Shown here piece by piece: positions 18,998 through 27,349 of a stretch of 64,000 nucleotides of DNA. Source of the stretch: an uncultured bacterium. GTDB taxonomy: Bacteria; CSSED10-310; CALFER01. The stretch lies in NCBI GenBank assembly GCA_937951895.1, contig CALFER010000090.1, positions 1 through 64,000 on the forward strand, given 5' to 3'. Made by a program: the position numbers and the translations under genes. Position 1 is the first letter of the stretch, and every line of letters begins with the position of its first letter. The notes under the pieces are model-generated. The model was not told the origin of the DNA. It searched no databases and saw nothing but the letters and a program-made list of their open reading frames with translations.

Positions 18998-20068
18998 TCA
19001 TACAAGGTGTTCGGTGTCCGGATTTTTCGACAGAATCCCGACCACTTCATTGACTTTCTGCGCCAGATCGCGCCTGCATACCAGTAAAGCATCCTTCGTA
19101 TCGACAATGATCAGATCTTCAATCCCGATCCCCACGACGGTTCGGTCATGACCGGTGACGAACGTGTTCCGACACTGAATAAGAACATGCCCGCCCTGTA
19201 TCCGGTTCCCACTTTCCGATTCGTCCACAAATGGGATCAACGCATCCCAGCTCCCGACATCCGCCCATTGAAAGTCCACCGGGAAAGCGGCGATCCGATC
19301 GCTGCGCTCCATGATCGCGTAATCGATCGAGATATCCGGAAGAGTCGGGAACAATCGATCAATAACTGAAGGGTTGTTTCCGGAAAGAACGATTTCCGAG
19401 ACAATCGCATGAATCTCCGGACATAGCGTCTCGAACGCCTGATTGATCGCCTGAGCCGAAAACACGAACATGCCGCTGTTCCAGAGATATCGACCGGAGG
19501 CCAGATACTCGAGTGCGCGGGTCTGGTCCGGCTTCTCCACGAATCGATCCACGTGATGGACCGCCGCCGATTCCTCGCATGGAATACTCGATCCGATCCT
19601 GAGATATCCGTACCCGGTTTCCGGACGAGTCGGCCGGATACCCAGGGTGAGGAGGTATCGGCCGGACGCCGAGAATCGCAGGGCCGCCCCCATCAGTGCG
19701 CAAAACGCTTCGGCATCCGGGATGAAATGGTCCGATGCCAGTACGGCGATCGATGCGTCGGGGTTGCGAGATGCGATGATGCGTGAGGCCCATGCGATGC
19801 AGGGAGCCGTGTTCCGGCCGACCGGTTCCAACAGAATATTGTCCTCCGGTATCTCGGGGACACTCTCCCGAACCTGTCCGAGCAGATCACTCCCCGTCAC
19901 GACCAGAATATTCCGGGATGGAATCAACGATCGGATCCGATCGACAGTCTGCCGGATCATCGGCCGATCGCCAACGATCGGAAGAAACTGCTTCGGTTTG
20001 CCGGATCGGCTGTACGGCCAGAAGCGCTTTCCCTTGCCGCCCGCAAGAATCACTGCATACGGAGTCAT
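18998..20068 (-). CDS. Mannose-1-phosphate guanylyltransferase
   Basis: A 356-residue nucleotidyltransferase making GDP-mannose from mannose-1-phosphate and GTP. The pyrophosphorylase signature ILAGGKGKRFWPYSR...KPKQFLPI opens the protein, with LLEPVGRNTAPCIA near 80, VLASDHFI near 107, FVEKPD near 166 and WNSGMFVF near 190. It lacks the C-terminal isomerase domain of bifunctional ManC/AlgA enzymes; a separate cupin gene just upstream carries that domain instead. GDP-mannose is likely used for the surface glycan exported by the ABC system in this window. Confidence 0.92.
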   Translation of the reverse strand: MTPYAVILAGGKGKRFWPYSRSGKPKQFLPIVGDRPMIRQTVDRIRSLIPSRNILVVTGSDLLGQVRESVPEIPEDNILLEPVGRNTAPCIAWASRIIASRNPDASIAVLASDHFIPDAEAFCALMGAALRFSASGRYLLTLGIRPTRPETGYGYLRIGSSIPCEESAAVHHVDRFVEKPDQTRALEYLASGRYLWNSGMFVFSAQAINQAFETLCPEIHAIVSEIVLSGNNPSVIDRLFPTLPDISIDYAIMERSDRIAAFPVDFQWADVGSWDALIPFVDESESGNRIQGGHVLIQCRNTFVTGHDRTVVGIGIEDLIIVDTKDALLVCRRDLAQKVNEVVGILSKNPDTEHLV

Positions 20069-20081
20069 ACTCGACCGCCGC

Positions 20082-20429
20082 TCATCTGTCCCGCTGGTAA
20101 TCATCTTCCAGACGGACCACATCGTCCAGTTCCGGAGAAGAAAACTCGACAAAACGCGAATCCGCGATCGCTTCCATCCGATGTCGTCTGCCGGGTGCGA
20201 CGATTTTGCATCCTCCCGGCACGATCACCTCGTCCGTGAGATTGCCGAGATCGTCTTCCAGGATGAACCGGATCTTGCCGTCCAGTAGATACAGTGTTTC
20301 ATGTTTCTGCTGATGAAACTGGAGACTCAGGCGGTGCCCGGCTTTTATTTCCAGCAGCTTGCCTGCGTATCGTCCGTTGTCGTAGGCGATCCAGACTTCC
20401 CGGCCCCAGGGTTTTTCTACTGTCTTCAT
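20082..20429 (-). CDS. Cupin of the type II mannose-6-phosphate isomerase family
   Basis: A 115-residue single cupin: MKTVEKPWGREVW, then GRYAGKLLEIKAGHRLSLQFHQQKHETLYLLDGKI and IVAPGRRHRMEA, which carry the metal-binding cupin histidines and Glu. This is the domain fused to the C-terminus of ManC/AlgA in other bacteria. It probably interconverts fructose-6-phosphate and mannose-6-phosphate, although single-cupin proteins of this family are not always shown to be isomerases. Starts at 20447 or 20456 are possible; GGAGG lies 11 nt before 20429. The guanylyltransferase starts 13 nt downstream. Confidence 0.8.
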   Translation of the reverse strand: MKTVEKPWGREVWIAYDNGRYAGKLLEIKAGHRLSLQFHQQKHETLYLLDGKIRFILEDDLGNLTDEVIVPGGCKIVAPGRRHRMEAIADSRFVEFSSPELDDVVRLEDDYQRDR

Positions 20430-20570
20430 CTGATATGTGACCTCCATGTCAACCAAAGTTCGGTCCGGAGCAGCATCGCAATGGTAGCGCGATACAGGGT
20501 TTCATTCAAGCCGTTGAGATTCTGCCGTTCCGGCTTGCAGACAGCCATCCGGCACAATACAGTCACACAG

Positions 20571-20954
20571 ATGACCTGTCTCGCACCCACCCCTCAATCC
20601 TCGCGCTTCCGTTACCTGCCGGTCGCACTCTTCTCCCTGATCATCTTTGTATCATCCGAGCTGCACGTTCCGGGTCTCCTGCAGAATCTCTCCGATCATC
20701 TGCTCCATTTTGCCTGCTACGCGCTTCTGTGCGTGCTGGCGTGGTACGCGCTCGGAACGCATTTCCCCGCTCACCGTCACCCGGCCCGACTCACGTTGAG
20801 CGTCGTGTATGCCGTGCTGCTGGGGAGTGTCGACGAAATGCATCAGGCGTTCGTCCCGTTTCGAACTCCTTCGGGCGCCGACGTCGCAGCGGATGCTCTG
20901 GGAGCGCTCTTCGCGACAGCCCTGATCCTGTTTGTCTCCCGCCGCACAATTTGA
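20571..20954 (+). CDS. VanZ-like membrane protein
   Basis: A 127-residue protein with four hydrophobic segments and the VanZ family signature: ...LSDHLLHFACYALLCVLAWYAL in the middle and LGSVDEMHQAFVPFRTPSGADVAADALGAL near the end. The molecular function of VanZ-type proteins is poorly defined; some are linked to glycopeptide resistance. The ATG at 20571 was chosen because upstream codons are divergent-intergenic and the cupin gene; 114 nt separate it from the cupin start. Confidence 0.8.
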   Translation: MTCLAPTPQSSRFRYLPVALFSLIIFVSSELHVPGLLQNLSDHLLHFACYALLCVLAWYALGTHFPAHRHPARLTLSVVYAVLLGSVDEMHQAFVPFRTPSGADVAADALGALFATALILFVSRRTI

Positions 20955-20979
20955 CGCACCGCGTCATTTACAGTATGCT
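20951..20979 (+). promoter_or_regulatory. Candidate promoter for the PhaR-like/phasin-like pair
   Basis: TTGACG (20951-20956), 17-nt spacer, TATGCT (20974-20979): both boxes are close to the sigma-70 consensus. The -35 overlaps the VanZ stop codon, and the start of the PhaR-like gene is 41 nt downstream. Confidence 0.6.
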
Positions 20980-21020
20980 CCAGGTGTGCGGCGCGGGTAC
21001 ACGCATCAAAGGAGGTCGCC

Positions 21021-21566
21021 ATGGAACGCGTCATCAAGCGGTATCGAAACCGGAAACTGTACGACACGAGCGAAAGCCGGTACATCCGATCGTCCGACAT
21101 CATCGCCCTCATTCGCGCGGAAATCCCCTTCCGGATCGTCTCCAACGACTCCGGCGAGGATGTGACGCGGATGATACTGATGCAACTCATCATCGAGACT
21201 CAGCCGGCGGATTCCGTTCCCGTCGATGATCTCAAATCGGCCATCTCGGACGGAAGCAATCTCTTTCGACGCGCCTTTGAAAAAACCGTGCAGATCGGAA
21301 AGGGCGTTGCGGGAAGGATCGAACGGGATTTCGAGACGATACGATCGAAGATCGGCGGTCAGAGCGACGATCGCAAGAAACTCGATTGGGACATCGTTCG
21401 CGGATTGATCTCAAACGCAGGACGAGCTGTGAATTTCGTCATCAACGAGAAACTTCGGAAGCAAATGCTCCACCTGCCCAATCTCAGCGATGTCGAACGG
21501 ATCCGGGAAAAACTCGATCGGATCGAGGCCATCGTGGATGTGGAGGGAACCAATCATGGCGGATGA
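21021..21566 (+). CDS. PhaR-like polyhydroxyalkanoate synthesis regulator
   Basis: A 181-residue protein. Residues 1-60 (VIKRYRNRKLYDTSESRYIRSSDIIALIR) match the PHB/PHA accumulation regulator DNA-binding domain, which in known cases represses phasin genes and senses PHA granules. The rest is helical and unlike classic PhaR: an amphipathic stretch (FRRAFEKTVQIGKGVAGRIE) and a C-terminal coiled-coil tail. Strong ribosome site AAAGGAGG 6 nt upstream. Its stop overlaps the start of the phasin-like gene by 11 nt. No PHA synthase (phaC) is visible in the window. Confidence 0.82.
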   Translation: MERVIKRYRNRKLYDTSESRYIRSSDIIALIRAEIPFRIVSNDSGEDVTRMILMQLIIETQPADSVPVDDLKSAISDGSNLFRRAFEKTVQIGKGVAGRIERDFETIRSKIGGQSDDRKKLDWDIVRGLISNAGRAVNFVINEKLRKQMLHLPNLSDVERIREKLDRIEAIVDVEGTNHGG

Positions 21567-22032
21567 ACAGGATCGGAAACAGGAATCGAAGCCATCATCG
21601 ATTCATCTCGACTTCATCGAAATGCTCGGGGTGTTCCGTGATGCCGTCTGGAAGCGCACCGGATTCACGGCGGCATTCGAATCGGCTCTCGGCAGGAAAA
21701 TCGCCGAAAAGGTGCGCGATGGTGAACTGACCGAAGAAGAAGGTGAGACGATACGTCGATCCATCATGGACTCGATCCGAACACATCTCGATTCGGCATC
21801 CCGGAGAATCGATTCAGGGATTCATCGGACACTGGCGTCGCTTCACCTGATTTCAACCCGGGATATCTCGGAAATAGAAACAAGACTCGATCGGATCATC
21901 GAAACACTCGAGCGGAAAAACACACCGGCCGGACAGCGCCGACGCCGTGCTCCGTCAAAAAAGCGGGAGATCACAAAGGAGTCAGCGGGAGCGAACCCAT
22001 CTGGCAAACACGCCGGCCGGAAGGCGAAGTGA
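21556..22032 (+). CDS. Phasin-like protein with basic C-terminus
   Basis: A 158-residue soluble, highly helical protein. The pattern EMLGVFRDAVWKRTGF, ALGRKIAEKVRDGELTEEEGETIRRSIMDSI and a heptad-like segment SEIETRLDRIIETLERK resembles polyhydroxyalkanoate regulator phasins (COG3937-like). The last 25 residues are rich in Arg/Lys (GQRRRRAPSKKREI), as in PhaF-type phasins that bind DNA. GGAGG lies 9 nt before the ATG, within the preceding gene. Its 3' end overlaps the convergent methyltransferase by 51 nt. Granule binding is inference. Confidence 0.65.
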   Translation: MADEQDRKQESKPSSIHLDFIEMLGVFRDAVWKRTGFTAAFESALGRKIAEKVRDGELTEEEGETIRRSIMDSIRTHLDSASRRIDSGIHRTLASLHLISTRDISEIETRLDRIIETLERKNTPAGQRRRRAPSKKREITKESAGANPSGKHAGRKAK

Positions 22033-22848
22033 GGAGTTGGAGTGATTGAGCAGGATATCGCCGGTTTCGATGGGTGATTTCGAATCGGAATCGAGGATTC
22101 GGATCATATTCCGGAGTCCGGGTGCCGAGACATTGGCGGAGTGGCAGGTCACGAGAAAGAAGGCGTGTTCGGGGCTGAGAATGTTTCGGAATGCATCGAA
22201 GAGTTCCGGGAGGTGCGTTTCGATCTTCCAGACCTGTCCTTTGGGACCGCGTCCGAAACTGGGCGGGTCGAGAACGATTCCGTGATACTGGACGCCTCGG
22301 CGGGCTTCGCGCTGGACGAATTTCAACGCATCATCGACGATCCATCTGATCGGCCTATCTGAAAAACCGCTGACGGACGCATTTCGATTCGCCCACGTGA
22401 CGACGCCTTTCGAGCCATCCACATGGCAGACCTTTGCGCCGGCACCGAGCGCTGCCAGTGTGCTGCCTCCGGTATAGGCAAACAGATTCAGCACGTTGGC
22501 CTGACCGGGAATCGCTCGCACCTGATGATCGATCCATTCCCAGAACGGTTGCTGCTCGGGAAAGATACCGATGTGACCAAAACCGGTCGGTTTGAGATTG
22601 AAGGTGAGCTGATTCCAGCGGATCGGCCATTCATCGGGCAGTGTGCGGATGACGTCCCACTGACCTCCCCCGCTCGATGATCGCCGATAGATCGCCCACG
22701 GATCCCATTCGGCGATCGGCCGGGATGGTTTCCAGAGCGCTTGCGGCGCAGGTCTCGCCAGAACGAATGCTCCGAAACGTTCGACTTTCATCCCTCCACC
22801 GCAATCCAAAAGCTCGTAATCTGCCCAGCCGTTCGTTAGAATCTCCAT
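21982..22848 (-). CDS. SAM-dependent methyltransferase, RlmI/RlmK-like
   Basis: A 288-residue enzyme with a class I methyltransferase domain related to large-subunit rRNA methyltransferases of the RlmI/COG1092 group. Features: FPEQQPFWEWID, motif I VLNLFAYTGGSTLAALGAGA (near 135), VCHVDGSKGVVTWANRNA, and motif IV IVLDPPSFGRGPKGQVWKIE near 218. It lacks an N-terminal PUA domain. The likely substrate is rRNA cytosine or guanine, but this is not certain. MEILTNGWADYE at 22848 was preferred to 22908; the ATGs of this gene and the divergent RluA-type gene are 58 nt apart. Confidence 0.82.
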   Translation of the reverse strand: MEILTNGWADYELLDCGGGMKVERFGAFVLARPAPQALWKPSRPIAEWDPWAIYRRSSSGGGQWDVIRTLPDEWPIRWNQLTFNLKPTGFGHIGIFPEQQPFWEWIDHQVRAIPGQANVLNLFAYTGGSTLAALGAGAKVCHVDGSKGVVTWANRNASVSGFSDRPIRWIVDDALKFVQREARRGVQYHGIVLDPPSFGRGPKGQVWKIETHLPELFDAFRNILSPEHAFFLVTCHSANVSAPGLRNMIRILDSDSKSPIETGDILLNHSNSSLRLPAGVFARWVRSR

Positions 22849-22906
22849 GTCGCGACCCCTTTCCCGCATTTCAGGACCGGATTTTCCCGGAGCCATCAGT
22901 GATATC

Positions 22907-23620
22907 ATGAAACGCGCCGCACATCATCCACGGTTCAATCGACGGGATACCGTCCGTGAAATTTACCGGAACGATGCACTGATCGTCGTTTACAAACCTC
23001 CGGGGATCCTGTCGCAAGGCGATCGCACGGGTGATACGGATCTGCTGGCGATCACACGCGGTCTGCTCGCCCCCCATCCCTCCCCCCACCCGTTTCTCGG
23101 ACTCGTCCATCGCCTCGACCGCCCCGCAGCCGGTCTGGTCGTGTTCGCCCGATCCCCCGCGGCGGCGGCCTCACTGTGTGAACAGTTTCGACGACACACG
23201 ATCGACAAGGAATATCTCGCTGTCGTCCACGGCCACCCCGAATCGTCGGGCACCTTTCGGGATCTGCTGATCAAGGATTCCGAGACCGTCACGAGTCGTA
23301 CCGCCGAAGACGGCGAACCCGGTGCTCGCGAGTCGATCCTTCACTATCGGATTCAAGGCGTCATCCGGGATCGCTCGCTGGTCGCCATCCGCCTCGAAAC
23401 GGGCCGCAGTCACCAGATCCGTGTTCAATTCAGTTCGCGCGGATTCCCGATCGTCGGCGACCGGAAGTACGGCAGCCGCGAAGTCTTGCGAGATCCCGGG
23501 ATGATCGCACTGTGGGCACACCGTCTGGTTCTTCGGGATCCCGGATCCAACCGGCTTCTGAACCTCGAATCGCCTCGACCGCTGCACTGGCCCTGGCATG
23601 ATCAGACTCAGCGCAGGTGA
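22907..23620 (+). CDS. RluA-family pseudouridine synthase
   Basis: A 237-residue enzyme isomerising uridine to pseudouridine in rRNA or tRNA. The catalytic motif is LGLVHRLDRPAAGLVVFAR (catalytic Asp in HRLDR, near 64), preceded by VVYKPPGILSQ and followed by KEYLAVV and LETGRSHQIRVQFSSRGFPIVGDRKYG, the family order. No S4 domain is present, so it belongs with the short RluA/TruC-like members. Start is unclear: 22907 (MKRAAHH) or 22847 (20 more residues). The stop overlaps the convergent serC end by 13 nt. Confidence 0.9.
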   Translation: MKRAAHHPRFNRRDTVREIYRNDALIVVYKPPGILSQGDRTGDTDLLAITRGLLAPHPSPHPFLGLVHRLDRPAAGLVVFARSPAAAASLCEQFRRHTIDKEYLAVVHGHPESSGTFRDLLIKDSETVTSRTAEDGEPGARESILHYRIQGVIRDRSLVAIRLETGRSHQIRVQFSSRGFPIVGDRKYGSREVLRDPGMIALWAHRLVLRDPGSNRLLNLESPRPLHWPWHDQTQRR

Positions 23621-24687
23621 CTCGCATACATGTCCATGAATCGTGCGATATCATCGGCTTCGGCCATCGAGACACCATTGTACAGCGATACACGCACACC
23701 GCCCGCCGACGCATGACCGCGTATACCCGTCAACCCTTCCCGAACTGCCGCCTCGATGAATGATGCCTCGGTCGCCGCATCGCGCATGTGCCAGACGACG
23801 TTCTGGCGCGAGCGATTTTGAATGGCGACGGTAGTCCGGTAGACATCCGCGTGCGCGTCGATCACCGAATAGACACCTTGAGCCTTGAGCCTGCTCCGCC
23901 GTTCCATCTCGCCGACCCCGCCCTCCTCTCGCGTCCACCGGATCATTTCCGCGGCAACCGCGATCGACAGAACAGGAGGGGTGGCGTCCGGCACGCGACG
24001 ATCGCAAAGAATTGCGTAATTCCAGTGGAACGGCACGCGGGATGCGGCGTGTCCGAGCGCGTCCTGATGCCCGATCACGACCGACAGACCGGCGCAGCCC
24101 AGGTTTTTCTGCGCGCCGGCATACATCACGTCGGGCCGGATATCCGGAAGTCTCCGCGTGAGGAGATCCGACGACATGTCGGCGATCAGCGGGCAACCGG
24201 GTGAGACGACCGGGAGGATGAGTTGATACCCGTTGACGGTTCCATTCGACGTGATGTGTCTGTAGGACACGGGCCCGGCAGAATCCGCAAATGGCGATCC
24301 GGGCTGTTCGCGCGTGATATCACAGGTGATCCTGCGAATCGCACCGAAAGCCTCCGCGGCGGACGCAGCCTGTTCGGACCAGTAATCCGTCATCAGATAC
24401 TCGGCTGGAGCGCCCGCGCACAAGAAGTTGATGGGAATCAACTGGAACTGCTGCCGGGCTCCTCCCGCGAAAAACAGTGCACGGTGCGTATCGCGAGATA
24501 GTTCCAGCAGATCGAGAATCCCGGATTCGGCCTGTTCCAGCATTTTCAGAAACAGAGGATTCCGGTGGCCGATCTCCAGAATCGACCGCCCGCTCGATTC
24601 ATACTCCAGAAGATGCTCCCGGATCCGTTCGATGACCGGAAGGGGCACCTGAGACGGACCGGCACCGAAAAAGTGATGCGTGCGCAT
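23608..24687 (-). CDS. serC: Phosphoserine aminotransferase
   Basis: A 359-residue PLP enzyme converting 3-phosphohydroxypyruvate and glutamate to phosphoserine in serine synthesis. The start MRTHHFFGAGPSQVPLPVIERI carries the SerC GPS.P pattern, GGARQQFQLIPINF the cofactor-contact region, LIADMSSDLLTR the PLP aspartate, and YAGAQKNLGCAGL the Schiff-base Lys (K194). An ideal AGGAGG lies 7 nt before the ATG. It is divergent from the lipid cluster with 122 nt between start codons. Confidence 0.95.
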   Translation of the reverse strand: MRTHHFFGAGPSQVPLPVIERIREHLLEYESSGRSILEIGHRNPLFLKMLEQAESGILDLLELSRDTHRALFFAGGARQQFQLIPINFLCAGAPAEYLMTDYWSEQAASAAEAFGAIRRITCDITREQPGSPFADSAGPVSYRHITSNGTVNGYQLILPVVSPGCPLIADMSSDLLTRRLPDIRPDVMYAGAQKNLGCAGLSVVIGHQDALGHAASRVPFHWNYAILCDRRVPDATPPVLSIAVAAEMIRWTREEGGVGEMERRSRLKAQGVYSVIDAHADVYRTTVAIQNRSRQNVVWHMRDAATEASFIEAAVREGLTGIRGHASAGGVRVSLYNGVSMAEADDIARFMDMYASHLR

Positions 24688-24758
24688 GATCGAACCTCCT
24701 GTGCATCGATACTGGCCGGCTTCGGGCCGTAAATCAAACCCTGTTCTCACCCGTGTTT

Positions 24759-24787
24759 TTGACTTGCCGCAGGTCGTTGCTTATCTT
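24759..24787 (+). promoter_or_regulatory. Candidate promoter of the lipid/polyketide-like cluster
   Basis: TTGACT (24759-24764), 17-nt spacer, TATCTT (24782-24787), 22 nt before the first ATG of the cluster. It is the only good promoter-like element seen between serC and the ACP gene, and the genes after it are mostly overlapping or closely spaced, so it could drive the whole set. Confidence 0.58.
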
Positions 24788-24809
24788 GATGAGCGGCACA
24801 GGAGGACGC

Positions 24810-25160
24810 ATGATAACTCCCTTTTCCGACATCAATCGATCGGCCAACCGCATTCAGGCTCGCTTGAAACTGGACGCTTCGATGCCCTGTTTCGATGGGC
24901 ACTTCCCGGAGTCGCCCATTCTCCCCGGCATCGCCCACATCCATCTCGTCTGCAACCTCATCGAAACCCATCTCGGTTGCCCCATCGCCATCACCTCACT
25001 CGGACGGGTCAAATTCACCTCACCCTGCTCGCCCGGAATGGATCTCATTATCGGAGTCGATTTCTCGTCGGATCACGAAGCATCCTTCTGGGTGAATTCC
25101 GGTCTGAAACCTGCTTCCCGGGGAACACTCCGGTTCACTCGCACCGCAAGTCCCCAATGA
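24810..25160 (+). CDS. Hotdog-fold 3-hydroxyacyl-ACP dehydratase-like protein (FabZ/ApeI-like)
   Basis: A 116-residue hotdog protein with the dehydratase signature CFDGHFPESPILPGIAHIHLV (residues 27-47). The His of GHFP is kept, but the Glu that FabZ has 14 residues later is a His when aligned by eye, as in some ApeI-type proteins of aryl-polyene clusters. It probably dehydrates 3-hydroxyacyl-ACP, perhaps with a partner encoded elsewhere. GGAGG lies 4 nt before the ATG. It is the first gene of the cluster and overlaps the GT2 gene by ATGA. Confidence 0.78.
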   Translation: MITPFSDINRSANRIQARLKLDASMPCFDGHFPESPILPGIAHIHLVCNLIETHLGCPIAITSLGRVKFTSPCSPGMDLIIGVDFSSDHEASFWVNSGLKPASRGTLRFTRTASPQ

Positions 25161-25951
25161 ACGCTTCGAGTCACAGGGTCTGCATCATCATCCCGTTTTA
25201 CAACAACCGTCAGACGGTCGACGCGGTTGCCGCCCGATCTGCAACGCACATACCCGACATTTTCCTTGTCGACGACGGCAGCACCGATGGCTCGGCCGAG
25301 ACCATCCATCGACTCGACGGAATGCGTCTGCTCCGTTTGTCGATCAACTCCGGTAAAGGCGCAGCGGTTCAGGCTGCTGCTCGAGCGGCGTTCGCCGAGG
25401 GGTTTACGCACGCCATTCAGATCGATGCCGATCTGCAGCACGACCCGGACAGCATTCCCCTGTTCCTGGAGATGCTCGGGACGGATCCCGGCGCGGTCGT
25501 GATCGGCGCACGGTGCTTCGACCGCGACACCCCGACTCTGTCCCGTTTCGGCCGCTGGCTCGGCAATCTCTGGGTCCGCATCGAAACACTCGGAATCCGG
25601 GTCGACGATACGCAATGCGGATTCAGACTCTATCCGCTCAACCTGTTCCATACACTCAGACTCGATCAGGATCGCATGGCGTTCGATGTCGAGATCATTG
25701 TCAAGGCCGTCAGACACGGATACCGCATCCGGAATCTGGAGGTACCCGTCCGCTATTTCAAGGGAAGCGAGCGTGTCACGCATTTTCGTCTGTTTCGGGA
25801 CAACTGGGAGATGAGCAAGCTGCATTTCCTGTTTACCTGGGGATGCCTCGTTCACTGGCCCGCCATGCTGATTCCGCGTTATGACGAGCAGTTCCGCCGA
25901 CCGATGCACCGACAGCATTTCCCTATTGATTCCCGGTCGGCATCATCATAG
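25157..25951 (+). CDS. Family 2 glycosyltransferase (polyprenyl-phosphate-sugar synthase-like)
   Basis: A 264-residue GT2 enzyme with no obvious N-terminal membrane segment. GT-A motifs: VCIIIPFYNN, FLVDDGSTDGS, NSGKGAAVQAA, the metal-binding IQIDADLQHDP (DAD near 97) and VDDTQCGFRLYP, then FDVEIIVKAVRHGYRI. This is the layout of DPM1-like transferases and of GT2 genes in lipid clusters. A C-terminal hydrophobic patch (LHFLFTWGCLVHWPAMLI) may touch the membrane. ATGA overlap with the dehydratase suggests it glycosylates or otherwise caps the cluster's lipid; this is inference. Confidence 0.85.
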   Translation: MNASSHRVCIIIPFYNNRQTVDAVAARSATHIPDIFLVDDGSTDGSAETIHRLDGMRLLRLSINSGKGAAVQAAARAAFAEGFTHAIQIDADLQHDPDSIPLFLEMLGTDPGAVVIGARCFDRDTPTLSRFGRWLGNLWVRIETLGIRVDDTQCGFRLYPLNLFHTLRLDQDRMAFDVEIIVKAVRHGYRIRNLEVPVRYFKGSERVTHFRLFRDNWEMSKLHFLFTWGCLVHWPAMLIPRYDEQFRRPMHRQHFPIDSRSASS

Positions 25952-26004
25952 CATGTTGTGCTGCTCCGGCGGCGAGACTCTCAACTACAGGAGGCACCAT
26001 CCCA

Positions 26005-27339
26005 TTGTCCGCACTCAACCCACCCTATACCGATCGACGTGCTCTTCCGATCTCGTTTTATCCGCTCCTGAGCGCTGAAGACGACGTCGATTCGGCCGCC
26101 ATCGACCGCTTTACTGACTCACTCAAACAATCGGAGCCACCGGATCGTTCGACGCTTTTGTACATCCACGTGCCCTTTTGCGAGTCCATATGCCGGTTCT
26201 GCGGATTCTATCGACGTCTGACGACCGATTTTGCGCCGCTCTCGCGCGCCGAACTTCTCGATCGATTCACCTCGGCGCTGACCCGCGAGATCGCTTGCTG
26301 GCGCACCGTGATCGACCCGGGGGTGCATGCCATCGAGAGCATCTACATCGGAGGAGGCACCCCGAGTCTGCTCTCGTGTGCGAACATCGAAGCAATGATC
26401 GGAACCTTGCGCCGGCAGTTCGACCTGAGAGCGGATTGCGAGATCACTTTCGAAGGTGAGGTGCGCTCGATCGGCGATCCGGAGAAGCTATCCGTATTGA
26501 GGGATCTCGGTGTGACCCGTGTTTCGTTCGGTGTTCAGACTTTTCACGAATCCGTCCGGAAACTCAACGGCCTCCAACCGACTCTCGACCAGATCCGCCG
26601 CTGCGCGGACCGCGTGCGCAACGCCGGTTTCCAGGTCAACGTCGATCTGATGTACGGCCTCCCGTCACAGGATTTCGAGATCTTCATGAACGATCTGAGC
26701 ATCGCCGTGCATGAACTCCGGGTATCACACATCGATCTGTACGACACGATTCTCTACCCGAACATCGATCTCTTCACCCGGCGCGAAGTGTTTTCAGGAA
26801 TGCTCCCCCCGGAGGAGGAAGGCGTTCGGATGCTGATGCGCGCAATCGAGTTCTTCCGTTCGGAGGGTTTCGTTCAACTCACGGCGGATGATTTCGTCCG
26901 GCCCGGAGCCGAGTATCGCATGAAGGATCTGATCTACGGGAGCCGCTCGGGGCATTCCCAGGTGCTCGCCATGGGACCCGCCGCCGTCGGATATCTCGGA
27001 TACACGTCCTACCGGAACGAAGTTCTCGAACACTATCTGCCCTCTGACTGGCAGCGTCCGACGATTCAGAGATTGCGCACGAGTGACGATCATGAGAAAG
27101 CCAACCGCGCGCTTATTTTTTATCCGAAGCGTCTGATGTTGAATGTGCCGGATCACTGCATCGAGCCATCACCTGAAGGCAAAGCGATTCTGGAACGTCA
27201 GATCGCCTGCGGGCTGGCGCAGCGACAGCCTGACGGGATTGTCCGGGCAACTGAACTGGGCAAACTCTGGGTCGACTCGATGTCCGCCGAATTTCTCAGC
27301 CCATCCGAAAAGCGCCGGATATTCAAACTGGTTCAGTAG
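26005..27339 (+). CDS. HemN/HemW-like radical SAM enzyme
   Basis: A 444-residue radical SAM protein. The cluster-binding motif is CESICRFC (C59, C63, C66) in YIHVPFCESICRFCGFYR, followed by IYIGGGTPSLL, VSFGVQTFHESV and VNVDLMYGLPSQD, the HemN/HemW family order, and a HemN-C-like end. Family members include coproporphyrinogen oxidase, HemW, and cyclopropanases of polyketide pathways; location inside a lipid cluster argues for tailoring rather than haem synthesis. No ATG is available: TTG at 26005 follows GGAGG by 11 nt. Confidence 0.88.
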   Translation: MSALNPPYTDRRALPISFYPLLSAEDDVDSAAIDRFTDSLKQSEPPDRSTLLYIHVPFCESICRFCGFYRRLTTDFAPLSRAELLDRFTSALTREIACWRTVIDPGVHAIESIYIGGGTPSLLSCANIEAMIGTLRRQFDLRADCEITFEGEVRSIGDPEKLSVLRDLGVTRVSFGVQTFHESVRKLNGLQPTLDQIRRCADRVRNAGFQVNVDLMYGLPSQDFEIFMNDLSIAVHELRVSHIDLYDTILYPNIDLFTRREVFSGMLPPEEEGVRMLMRAIEFFRSEGFVQLTADDFVRPGAEYRMKDLIYGSRSGHSQVLAMGPAAVGYLGYTSYRNEVLEHYLPSDWQRPTIQRLRTSDDHEKANRALIFYPKRLMLNVPDHCIEPSPEGKAILERQIACGLAQRQPDGIVRATELGKLWVDSMSAEFLSPSEKRRIFKLVQ

Positions 27340-27349
27340 CGGTTCCGTC

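Noticed and set aside
24680..25156. Upstream extension of the GT2 gene to 24680
   Set aside because: It would run through the serC start, the promoter and the dehydratase gene; the start at 25157 gives a normal GT2 N-terminus and an ATGA overlap.
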